In this document: positions 1 through 5,404 of the stretch, in pieces
How positions within the stretch are numbered: the stretch's first letter is position 1
Layout: each line of letters begins with the position of its first letter
Origin: Candidatus Aminicenantes bacterium RBG_13_64_14
Lineage (GTDB): Bacteria; Acidobacteriota; Aminicenantia; Aminicenantales; Saccharicenantaceae
Direction of reading: 5' to 3'
Assembly (NCBI GenBank): GCA_001773855.1
Contig: MEXZ01000025.1
Span: 1-6,048 of the forward strand
DNA length: 6,048 nucleotides
Translations under genes and position numbers: made by a program
Notes under the pieces: generated by a model
What the model was told of the DNA's origin: nothing
The model's database searches: none
The model's input: only the letters and a program-made list of their open reading frames with translations

Positions 1-2
1 TG

Positions 3-278
3 TGCTGGGAATTCGCCCACCGGAAAGAAAACCCGGTGACTTTGGAAAAGCTCACGGATACGGAAGCGCTCGTCCGGGTCACCCCGCGGTGGTTCCAGCT
101 CTACGAGCGGGCGGCCCACCTCAAGCCCCAGATCTCGCCTGAGGACAACCGGCGTCTCTTCGAGACCATCTGGCAGGACCGGGCGAAAAACGCGGGCTGG
201 GACTTGGCGATTTCCTACGAAGGCGAAGCTTGTTTGTTCCTCCTGACCCGTTCGCCGAAGCTAAGTCCCGCTTTTTAA
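3..278 (+). CDS. C-terminal part of an unrecognised protein (5' end outside window)
   Basis: The frame is open from the window edge to a TAA at 276-278, giving 91 C-terminal residues. An internal GTG at 36 could serve as a start, but the frame reads through upstream of it (CWEFAHRKENP) and no ribosome binding site precedes it, so this is most likely the tail of a longer gene. The tail is soluble, with many aromatic residues (PRWFQLYERA, FETIWQDRA, GWDLAISYEG), and has no membrane segment. I do not recognise the family with confidence and assign no function. The next gene is convergent. A short stem (267-271 pairing with 280-284) straddles the stop codon. Confidence 0.6.
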   Translation, partial: CWEFAHRKENPVTLEKLTDTEALVRVTPRWFQLYERAAHLKPQISPEDNRRLFETIWQDRAKNAGWDLAISYEGEACLFLLTRSPKLSPAF

Positions 279-284
279 GGCGGG
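267..284 (+). terminator. weak stem-loop over the stop codon of the left-edge gene
   Basis: CCCGC (267-271) pairs with GCGGG (280-284) around an 8-nt loop containing TTTTT and the TAA stop. The T-run lies in the loop, not after the stem, so this is not a classical intrinsic terminator. It may only assist the larger hairpin at 308-352. Confidence 0.25.
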
Positions 285-307
285 GATGAGAAGCGAGGCT
301 CAGGGCT

Positions 308-352
308 ATCCCCGGACAACCCCCGGCAACCATACCCGGGTGTCAAGGGGAT
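308..352. terminator. long imperfect hairpin between convergent genes
   Basis: ATCCCC (308-313) pairs with GGGGAT (347-352). After a small internal loop, GACA (315-318) pairs with TGTC (341-344). After a 3-nt bulge, CCCGG (322-326) pairs with CCGGG (336-340) around a 9-nt loop. That is 15 base pairs in a 45-nt element, placed between the stop of the left-edge gene (278) and the stop of the DUF2284 gene (362). No proper T-tract follows on either strand. A two-way terminator or a dispersed palindromic repeat are both possible. Confidence 0.45.
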
Positions 353-361
353 TTGCCCGCC

Positions 362-955
362 CTAATCGATAAGCAGGAAAGCGTAGCGGTTCATTTCCTG
401 CTTGTAGTCGGACAAGACGGCGATCGGGTAGCCCAATTTTCGCACGGTGCTGTAGACATCCATGGCGAAGGCGTCGGGTGTCGGTCGCGAGAGCCGGGGC
501 TCCTTGCAGGCCGTCCGGCTCGCCGCGCATTCGAGGCAGATGCCGCAGCTGTCAAAGAAAAGGAGGAAGGCCTTGACGAAGCCCGCCTTGAACACGTCCT
601 CCTCGAGCTTGAGGAGCTCGAGGTTGACCTTCCGGCCCCAGGCATGACGGTCTTCGGGCCGCTCGACCGCTTTGGCGAAGTGGAAAACGGCGGCCCGCTT
701 ATACTCCCGGAAGAATCGAGCGCAGGCGTCGACGGAGGGCGCGTTGGGCGGGCAGGCGGCGTTCTTCCCGTATTCCCGGCAGCCGTAAAGGCATTTCATC
801 CGGACCCACTCCGCGACGACGATCTCGGCGGGATCGAGGAAACGGTAATCGGAAAATCCGCGCTTCGCGAATAACTTTTCAAGGCCTTTCAGGCCGGACT
901 TGGCCGGCCGCGTCCTCCGGCGGGCCGTCTTGCTCCGGGCGTGCTTTTCGGGCAT
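362..955 (-). CDS. DUF2284 (COG5423) predicted metal-binding protein
   Basis: 197 residues. The family is recognised by the core CLYGCREYGKNAACPP and the later cysteine cluster. Eight cysteines fall in two groups: C55-x3-C59-x8-C68 with C78 following, and C137-x2-C140-x2-C143-x6-C150. Such spacing suggests an iron-sulfur cluster or other metal site, which is the usual prediction for this family; the biochemical role is unknown. Residues 4-31 are strongly basic (K/R-rich) and look like an added tail before the conserved domain. The protein is soluble, with no signal peptide. I chose the ATG at 955 because GGAGAGGAG (971-963) lies 7 nt upstream; the alternative TTG at 976 would put that site inside the gene. 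It appears to be a single-gene unit, divergent from the RNA methyltransferase gene. Confidence 0.88.
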   Translation of the reverse strand: MPEKHARSKTARRRTRPAKSGLKGLEKLFAKRGFSDYRFLDPAEIVVAEWVRMKCLYGCREYGKNAACPPNAPSVDACARFFREYKRAAVFHFAKAVERPEDRHAWGRKVNLELLKLEEDVFKAGFVKAFLLFFDSCGICLECAASRTACKEPRLSRPTPDAFAMDVYSTVRKLGYPIAVLSDYKQEMNRYAFLLID

Positions 956-962
956 GGATAAT

Positions 963-971
963 CTCCTCTCC
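963..971 (-). promoter_or_regulatory. ribosome binding site of the DUF2284 gene
   Basis: GGAGAGGAG on the minus strand ends 7 nt before the ATG at 955. It decides the start against the in-frame TTG at 976. Confidence 0.8.
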
Positions 972-995
972 GACAAGTAAGCAGTCCTGGCCCGG

Positions 996-1025
996 TTTAT
1001 AGCATTGTCCTTCCAGGCAAGTCAA
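996..1025 (-). promoter_or_regulatory. sigma-70-type promoter of the DUF2284 gene
   Basis: On the minus strand, TTGACT (1025-1020) is followed after 18 nt by TATAAA (1001-996), preceded by TGC, which makes an extended -10. Transcription would start near 989-990, leaving a leader of about 35 nt that contains the strong ribosome binding site. Confidence 0.7.
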
Positions 1026-1067
1026 CGGATCCTGCCGCCAAGCCTTCCGCGCGGCCGTCTTCTCCGG

Positions 1068-1073
1068 TATAAT
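1068..1073 (+). promoter_or_regulatory. -10 box (TATAAT) just before the RNA methyltransferase gene
   Basis: A perfect TATAAT sits only 3 nt before the first ATG (1077) and 9 nt before the second (1083). The -35 is poor: TTCCGC at 1045-1050 has the right 17-nt spacing but matches only TT. If it is used, transcription would begin around 1080, so the message would be leaderless or nearly so and translation would probably begin at the ATG at 1083. No Shine-Dalgarno-like sequence is seen upstream. Confidence 0.5.
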
Positions 1074-1076
1074 CAA

Positions 1077-1829
1077 ATGAAAATGATAGATTTTTCCCGG
1101 TTCGCCGTCGTCCTCGTCCGGCCGGACAGCCCGGAGAACGTCGGCTTGGCGGCCCGGGGAATGGCCAACACGGGCTTTTCGGACCTGCGCATCGTCGGGC
1201 TCGACAAGCTCGAAGCCCCGGCCTGGCGGACGGCCATCCACGCCGAATCCATCATCGAGGGGGCGCGGTTCTTCCCCTCGCTCGAGGAAGCCGTTTCTGA
1301 CCTCCACATCGTTCTCGGCTCGACGGCCCGGGTCCGCCACGAATTTCCGCTCGTAACCCTCGCGGATGGAGTCCGGCGCCTCGACGAGTATCCAGCCGAA
1401 TCCAGGATCGGCCTCGTTTTCGGCAACGAGAGAACGGGCTTGACCCAGGAGGAGATCGGCCTGGCCAATATCCGCTTCCACATCCCCCAGGCGGCGCGCC
1501 AACCGTCCTACAACCTCGGCGTCGCGGTCACCCTGACGCTCCATGCCATCGCCTTCGAGGGCGCTCCGGCTCCAGCCGCCAGGAAGGATTTCCCCTTGAC
1601 GCACGCAGAACAGGCGGAGGCCGGCCGACGCTTCCGGGAGATGCTCGACAGCTTCGGATTCATGCACGATACCAACCGGACCTTCATCACCGAAAAGGTC
1701 CAGGATATCTTTTTCCGCATGACCCTGACGGCCAAGGACCGGGACATCATCCTGGCTATGTTCCGCAAGGCCCTCGAAGGTCCGCGGAAAACAAGGCCGC
1801 GAGCAAGGAGAGGAAAGGAAAACCCATGA
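1077..1829 (+). CDS. TrmJ/SpoU-family RNA 2'-O-methyltransferase
   Basis: 250 residues from ATG 1077 (248 if ATG 1083 is used). This is a SPOUT-class, SAM-dependent ribose methyltransferase. Motif 1 is PENVGLAARGMANTGF at 19-34, with the conserved Asn21 and Arg27. Motif 2 is LVFGNERTGLT at 113-123, with Glu118. Motif 3 is IPQ...PSYNLGVAVTLTLHA at 136-157. The motif order and the helical C-terminal extension (about 175-235, ending in a K/R-rich tail) match TrmJ, which methylates position 32 of the tRNA anticodon loop, better than the shorter TrmL/TrmH types. The exact substrate is inferred from family only. An upstream in-frame ATG at 1005 would add 24 residues without family character and overlap the divergent promoter, so I rejected it. 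The stop overlaps the OsmC start by ATGA. Confidence 0.87.
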   Translation: MKMIDFSRFAVVLVRPDSPENVGLAARGMANTGFSDLRIVGLDKLEAPAWRTAIHAESIIEGARFFPSLEEAVSDLHIVLGSTARVRHEFPLVTLADGVRRLDEYPAESRIGLVFGNERTGLTQEEIGLANIRFHIPQAARQPSYNLGVAVTLTLHAIAFEGAPAPAARKDFPLTHAEQAEAGRRFREMLDSFGFMHDTNRTFITEKVQDIFFRMTLTAKDRDIILAMFRKALEGPRKTRPRARRGKENP

Positions 1830-2236
1830 GCGCGAAAGAGTTGATCGTGAAATTCAGTGACGGGCTCAAGGTCGACGTCGAATACAAGGGATTCGTCGTC
1901 AAGACCGACCAGCCCGTCCGCGAGGGCGGCGGCGGGACGGCCCTCTCGCCTTTCGACTATTTCCTCGTTTCCCTGGCCGGCTGCGCCGGATTCTACGCCC
2001 TGGCCTTCTGCCGCGAGCGCAAGATCTCCGTCGATGGCCTGGCCGTGACCATGAGCACGGAAAGGGGAGAGGTCTCCAAGATGATCGACAAGGTGACTAT
2101 CGCTGTCGACCTGCCGGCGGATTTTCCCGAGAAATACAAGTTCGCCCTGGTCAAGGCCGTCGATCACTGCACGGTCAAGGCCCACATCCTCCGGCCGCCG
2201 CAGTTCGAGATCGTCATCCGGTCCAAAACCCCATGA
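1826..2236 (+). CDS. OsmC-family protein (thiol peroxidase-like)
   Basis: 136 residues, the usual length for OsmC/Ohr-like proteins. Members with two conserved cysteines reduce organic hydroperoxides in the cytoplasm. Here the pair is Cys53 (LAGCAGFYALAFC) and Cys115 (DHCTVKAHI), 62 residues apart and close to the family spacing; Cys62 is extra. The helix before the first cysteine reads SPFDYFLVSLAGC, so the acidic residue that is usually Glu in OsmC/Ohr is Asp44. Substrate and activity are therefore uncertain, and many OsmC relatives of this type are uncharacterised. The ATG at 1826 overlaps the TGA of the methyltransferase gene, and a purine-rich AGGAGAGGAAAGGAAAA lies just upstream, so the two are co-transcribed and probably translationally coupled. 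The gene ends inside the 2228-2269 inverted repeat. Confidence 0.87.
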   Translation: MSAKELIVKFSDGLKVDVEYKGFVVKTDQPVREGGGGTALSPFDYFLVSLAGCAGFYALAFCRERKISVDGLAVTMSTERGEVSKMIDKVTIAVDLPADFPEKYKFALVKAVDHCTVKAHILRPPQFEIVIRSKTP

Positions 2237-2269
2237 CCGCACGGGCATGGGGCCGGGCCGTCATGGGGT
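2228..2269. terminator. shared convergent terminator overlapping both stop codons
   Basis: ACCCCATGAC (2228-2237) and GTCATGGGGT (2260-2269) form a perfect 10-bp stem with a 22-nt GC-rich loop. The left arm holds the TGA of the OsmC gene (2234-2236) and the right arm the TGA of the SppA gene (2261-2263). On the minus strand the stem is followed directly by a short T-run (GGGGTTTTGG), so it fits an intrinsic terminator for the SppA gene. On the plus strand no T-run follows. Confidence 0.65.
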
Positions 2270-3229
2270 CTGGGGCAGCCAGAGATAATAGAAGCCGGTC
2301 TTGAGGACCGCCAGCATCGATTCCAGGACCTTCGCGTCGAGGGGCGAGAAATCGCCGAGACGGCTGGCGTAGACGTTCGTCTTCATCTTGGGATAATAGG
2401 TGTAGGAAACAAGCTTGGCGCTTTTGAGCGGGACGAGAGAGAGGGCCTTGGCAAAGGCGTCGTCGAAATAGCCGATGGCGTCGATGAGCCCGAACTTCAG
2501 GGCTTGCGGCGCGGTATAGATACGGCCGTCGGCGATCGTCCGTAGTTTCTCGGCCGGGATCTTGTCTTTCCGGTTCCGGGCCACGACGGCCAGAAAGCCC
2601 TCATAATATTCGTCAATGACTCCCTGAAAGACCTTCTTCTCTTCCTCCGTCATGTCCCGGAACGGCGAGCCGGAGTCCTTGGCCGGGCCGGACTTGATGA
2701 CGTTGACCTTGACCCCGACCTTGGCCATCAGCGACTCGACGTTGGGGAAGATGGAGATGACGCCGATGCTCCCGGTCAGGGTCGACGGATGGGCCATGAT
2801 GACGTCGCAGGCCGAGGCGATGTAGTAGCCGCCCGACGCGGCGACGCTCATCATCAGGCCGAGGACGGGCCGGCCGGTCCGCTCCTTGAAGCGGAGGATC
2901 TCGTGGTAGATGATGTCGCTCGCCGTCACTTCTCCGCCGGGCGTATCGATCCTGAGGATGATCGCCTTGACCCAGGGGTCCCGGGCGGCCGTTTCGAGAC
3001 GCTCGAAGACGCGGGAGACGGCGTTCTTTTCCCGGGAGAAAAGCCCCGTGTCGAGCGCCGACGAGATCATCCCGTCGACGTCGATCATCAGGATCTTTTC
3101 CTTGGCCGGGCTCGGGACGAGGGCGATCTCCTCGAGCTTCTCCTGCCCCAGCAGGTCGATATGGATCTGGGGGGAGCATGCGGCCAGAGCGGCCAGGACG
3201 ACTGACAGCAGTACGGGAATCCTTTTCAT
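2261..3229 (-). CDS. sppA: SppA-like S49 family signal peptide peptidase, predicted lipoprotein
   Basis: 322 residues. SppA-type serine proteases cut remnant signal peptides and other membrane-associated peptides using a Ser/Lys dyad. The nucleophile is Ser132 in VAASGGYYIA and the base Lys184 in SGPAKDSGSP. Their spacing of 52 equals that of Bacillus subtilis SppA (Ser147/Lys199). RIDTPGGEV (93-101) and LTGSIGVI (151-158) are the other family blocks. At about 320 residues this is the short single-domain form, not the duplicated E. coli form. The N-terminus is a lipoprotein signal: KR, a hydrophobic stretch, then the lipobox LAAC with Cys18, so the enzyme should be lipid-anchored outside the cytoplasm. 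ATG 3229 was chosen over an upstream ATG at 3316 because GAGGAGG lies at 3240-3234, the signal peptide begins there, and the promoter lies between. It looks monocistronic. Confidence 0.9.
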   Translation of the reverse strand: MKRIPVLLSVVLAALAACSPQIHIDLLGQEKLEEIALVPSPAKEKILMIDVDGMISSALDTGLFSREKNAVSRVFERLETAARDPWVKAIILRIDTPGGEVTASDIIYHEILRFKERTGRPVLGLMMSVAASGGYYIASACDVIMAHPSTLTGSIGVISIFPNVESLMAKVGVKVNVIKSGPAKDSGSPFRDMTEEEKKVFQGVIDEYYEGFLAVVARNRKDKIPAEKLRTIADGRIYTAPQALKFGLIDAIGYFDDAFAKALSLVPLKSAKLVSYTYYPKMKTNVYASRLGDFSPLDAKVLESMLAVLKTGFYYLWLPQTP

Positions 3230-3233
3230 GGGG

Positions 3234-3240
3234 CCTCCTC
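3234..3240 (-). promoter_or_regulatory. ribosome binding site of the SppA gene
   Basis: GAGGAGG on the minus strand, 4 nt before the ATG at 3229. It fixes the start of the lipoprotein signal peptide and excludes the 29-residue upstream extension. Confidence 0.75.
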
Positions 3241-3260
3241 GGGAGTGTCGTTGCGCTTCG

Positions 3261-3269
3261 ATTATAGCA
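3261..3269 (-). promoter_or_regulatory. extended -10 promoter of the SppA gene
   Basis: The minus strand reads TGCTATAAT (3269-3261), a perfect -10 with the TGn extension. No good -35 stands at 17 nt upstream (CTGGCC), which is common for extended -10 promoters. The start of transcription would be near 3254, giving a leader of about 24 nt that includes GAGGAGG. Confidence 0.65.
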
Positions 3270-3341
3270 CAGCGATGGGATTCGGCCAGACGCTGCCAAA
3301 ACGGGCGGCGTCCCACATCGCTGGTCGGGTGTCTCCGGCCG

Positions 3342-4292
3342 CTAGGGAGAAGCCTTCTGGAACCTCTTTCCGGCCCGGCGGGTCGGCGGGCAGACCATCC
3401 GGATCGCCCGCGGCAGGACCCGGAATTCGAGGCGGTCCCGGTCGCCGAGGAACTCGCCGTTGAACTGGAGGGGCAGGTTGTGGCCGCTGATGACGACGCG
3501 CTTGGCCTTGAAGTGCCGCATCCGCCTCTGGTAGAGGCCGAAATAGATCAAGGGGAAGAGGAAGGCGTACTTGACCGGCCCCATCTCGAATAGGGAGATG
3601 TCCAGATAGCCGTCGTCCACGACGGCGCGGGGGGCGATCTTCCAGCTGTAGCCGAAATAGTTCGTCTTGGTGACGATGCAGTCGAGGAAGTTCGAGGTGA
3701 TCGTCTTCGCCTCGAATGGGCCCGATTTATCGAACCCCTCGTAAAGCTCGAGCGTTTTCCCGTCGCGCGATGTCCCGAAGAGCTGCCGGGCGGCGAGAAT
3801 GTGTCCCCAGACGCCCATGACGGTGCCGCGGAGCTTTTCTCCGGTCACCCGGGCCGTTGCCCCGACGCTGGCGAACGCGGCGATGCGGCCCTCGACCTCC
3901 ATGAGGTCGATAGGCCGGGGGACGCCTTCGACCAGATAGTCGATCGCCCGGAGCGGATTCTTGGGGATGGCGAAGGCCTTCCGGAAAGCGTTGCCGCTGC
4001 CGAACGGGATGACTCCGAAGAGGACGTCGCCCTGCTTGCCGGCCACGAAGATCCCCTGGAGCGTGTCGGCGATCGTCCCGTCCCCGCCCATGGCCACGAT
4101 AGTCCCAGAATCCTTGCACGCGGCGACGGTCCGGTCCATGGTCGTCTGCATGTCGTCGAGCCCGTCGTAGATCTCGCCGGGGAGCTTCTTTTTCAGGTAG
4201 GCGCGGAGGAACTTCCGCCTCATCCACCTGGAATTCGCCGCCCGGGGGTTGATGAGACAGGAGACCTTGAGGTTCCTCTTCGTTTCCGTCAT
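3342..4292 (-). CDS. diacylglycerol kinase/YegS-BmrU family lipid kinase
   Basis: 316 residues. The family (with DgkB, YegS and the sphingosine kinases) phosphorylates a lipid hydroxyl using ATP. Evidence in order: INPRAANSR near residues 14-22; the nucleotide-binding GGDGT at 69-73 in VAMGGDGTIADTL; PFGSGNAFRKAF at 96-107; DDGYLDISLFEMG at 226-238; and FNGEFLG at 277-283. In most relatives the last motif is DGE; here Asp is replaced by Asn (N278-G-E280), while the Glu is kept. The lipid substrate cannot be told from sequence. The reading frame extends further upstream, but the promoter (TTGACA/TATACA) lies at 4361-4333, so the first usable start is ATG 4292, where family homology begins. Only a weak AGGA precedes it. 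Monocistronic; divergent from the GNAT gene. Confidence 0.85.
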   Translation of the reverse strand: MTETKRNLKVSCLINPRAANSRWMRRKFLRAYLKKKLPGEIYDGLDDMQTTMDRTVAACKDSGTIVAMGGDGTIADTLQGIFVAGKQGDVLFGVIPFGSGNAFRKAFAIPKNPLRAIDYLVEGVPRPIDLMEVEGRIAAFASVGATARVTGEKLRGTVMGVWGHILAARQLFGTSRDGKTLELYEGFDKSGPFEAKTITSNFLDCIVTKTNYFGYSWKIAPRAVVDDGYLDISLFEMGPVKYAFLFPLIYFGLYQRRMRHFKAKRVVISGHNLPLQFNGEFLGDRDRLEFRVLPRAIRMVCPPTRRAGKRFQKASP

Positions 4293-4332
4293 ATTCCTGA
4301 TGGTTCCGTGAACGCGCCGCTCGACTCCCTCA

Positions 4333-4361
4333 TGTATAGCATGCCATAGGCATCCTGTCAA
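4333..4361 (-). promoter_or_regulatory. consensus sigma-70 promoter of the lipid kinase gene
   Basis: The minus strand has a perfect TTGACA (4361-4356), a 17-nt spacer, and TATACA (4338-4333) with TGC before it. Transcription would begin near 4326, giving a leader of about 34 nt to ATG 4292. This is the closest to consensus of the promoters in the window. Confidence 0.75.
4341..4353. promoter_or_regulatory. palindrome in the promoter spacer (possible operator)
   Basis: ATGCC-ATA-GGCAT is a perfect 5-bp inverted repeat with a 3-nt centre, lying wholly between the -35 and -10 boxes of the lipid kinase promoter. A dimeric repressor bound here would block RNA polymerase. The regulator is unknown and chance is possible for so short a repeat. 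Confidence 0.35.
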
Positions 4362-4380
4362 AAATCGAGGCGCTGGGTCG

Positions 4381-4409
4381 TTGAAAGCGCCCCGGCCTTC
4401 GGTTAGAAT
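4381..4409 (+). promoter_or_regulatory. promoter of the GNAT gene
   Basis: TTGAAA (4381-4386), a 17-nt spacer and TAGAAT (4404-4409). Only 14 nt separate the -10 from the ATG at 4424, so the expected leader is about 8 nt, with no room for a Shine-Dalgarno site. It stands back to back with the lipid kinase promoter, 19 nt between the two -35 boxes. Confidence 0.6.
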
Positions 4410-4423
4410 AGGGCGGCAGAACG

Positions 4424-5404
4424 ATGAAAGACCTGGAAAAAATCGTCGCCGTCCGGGACAGACGATTCCTCCTGCGCGTCGAGACCTCCCACGAATCCGA
4501 AGATTACAGGATGTACGAGGACCTGCGCAACGCAATCTGGGATTTTCCCGACGATCGCCTTTCCGGCTCGCGGAACATGATGTGCGAAAATGTCTTCCAC
4601 GAGGGGGGGAGCCTCTTTATCGGCGCTTTCGTCGAAGCCCCCGGCGGAGGCTTCGCGGCCGACGGGAAGGACCTCGTCGGCTTCTGCTACGGCTTTGTCG
4701 GCGTCCGCGACAAGGAGGTCGGCTTCCGCGACCGCTCGAACCTGCGTTTCTACTCCCAGTTCGCCGGGGTCCGGAAGGCCTACCAGAGCTACAGGCTGGG
4801 CCTCCAGCTCAAAGAGTTCCAGAGGGAGATGGTCCTCGGCATCCTGGGCGTCTCAACCATGATCTGCACCTACGACCCGCTGACCGGGGTCAACGCCCAC
4901 CGCAACGTCCGCCATTTCGGCATGCACGTCCTCGAATACCGGGTGGCGACCTATGGTGAATACGGCGGCCTCCTCAACCGGTTGGACGTCCCCACCGACC
5001 GCTTCCTGATGTCATGGGACCTCGAAAGGAAGGCGGAAATGGAAGAGCCGGCCTATGACCTCGACGCGGCGCTGGCGGCGCCCCAACCCATCCGGGCCGG
5101 CGTCCGGCGGGTGACGGGGAAGAGCTCCGAGCTCGAGCTCGAGGTCGTGGAGCGGACCGATGGAAACGTCGGGGGAGAGGTTCTGCTCGTCAGGATCCCC
5201 CTGGATTTTTACCGGATGCTCCAGGAAACCGACGTGGCCGATGCGGACGTGCGCCGGATCCCCGTCGATTGGCGGCTGGCCGCGCGCGACGTCTTCCAGG
5301 GTCTTTTCGCCCGTGGCTACCGGGTCATCGACTTCCGGAAAGCGGACGGCCGTGTTCCCTCCAATCACTACGTCCTGTCGCGTCGCCCGCCGGGCCTTCG
5401 ATGA
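4424..5404 (+). CDS. GNAT-superfamily protein (COG3375-like predicted acetyltransferase)
   Basis: 326 residues. The region at about 60-170 resembles the COG3375 group of predicted N-acyltransferases: LVGFCYGFVG (84-93), a beta-strand/helix at LRFYSQFAGVRKAYQSYRLG (107-126) where the acyl-CoA loop is expected, then TMICTYDPLTGVNAHRN (145-161) and FGMHVLEYRV (165-174). The C-terminal part (about 190-326) is an additional domain, with a Glu-rich strand (SSELELEVVER) and a final region WRLAARDVFQGLFARGYRVIDF. Acyl donor and acceptor are unknown. The acyl-CoA loop is not the clean R/Q-x-x-G-x-G/A type, so activity is not certain. The ATG at 4424 is the first in frame after the promoter. The TGA overlaps the ATG of the ABC ATPase gene by ATGA, so both are read from one transcript. 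Confidence 0.75.
   Translation: MKDLEKIVAVRDRRFLLRVETSHESEDYRMYEDLRNAIWDFPDDRLSGSRNMMCENVFHEGGSLFIGAFVEAPGGGFAADGKDLVGFCYGFVGVRDKEVGFRDRSNLRFYSQFAGVRKAYQSYRLGLQLKEFQREMVLGILGVSTMICTYDPLTGVNAHRNVRHFGMHVLEYRVATYGEYGGLLNRLDVPTDRFLMSWDLERKAEMEEPAYDLDAALAAPQPIRAGVRRVTGKSSELELEVVERTDGNVGGEVLLVRIPLDFYRMLQETDVADADVRRIPVDWRLAARDVFQGLFARGYRVIDFRKADGRVPSNHYVLSRRPPGLR

Noticed and set aside
601..623. Perfect 9-bp inverted repeat CCTCGAGCT / AGCTCGAGG with 5-nt loop
   Set aside because: It lies inside the DUF2284 coding region and follows from the codons for a Leu/Glu-rich helix (LELLKLEE); similar GAGCTC repeats occur in the GNAT gene near 5125-5145 for the same reason.
353..874. Long plus-strand open frame (173 codons) opposite the DUF2284 gene
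   Set aside because: It is antisense to a clear family protein, has no ribosome binding site, and shows the Gly/Arg/Glu-rich composition typical of out-of-frame reading in GC-rich DNA.
879..2248. Long minus-strand open frames opposite the methyltransferase and OsmC genes
   Set aside because: They are complementary to two well-supported genes, resemble no family, and arise from codon bias.
4293..4535. N-terminal extension of the lipid kinase to position 4535
   Set aside because: It runs through the promoter of the gene and into the divergent GNAT gene, and has no family similarity.
4381..4959. Arg/Pro-rich open frame (192 codons) overlapping the GNAT gene
   Set aside because: It is an off-frame reading of the GNAT gene with biased composition, and its start lies within the promoter.
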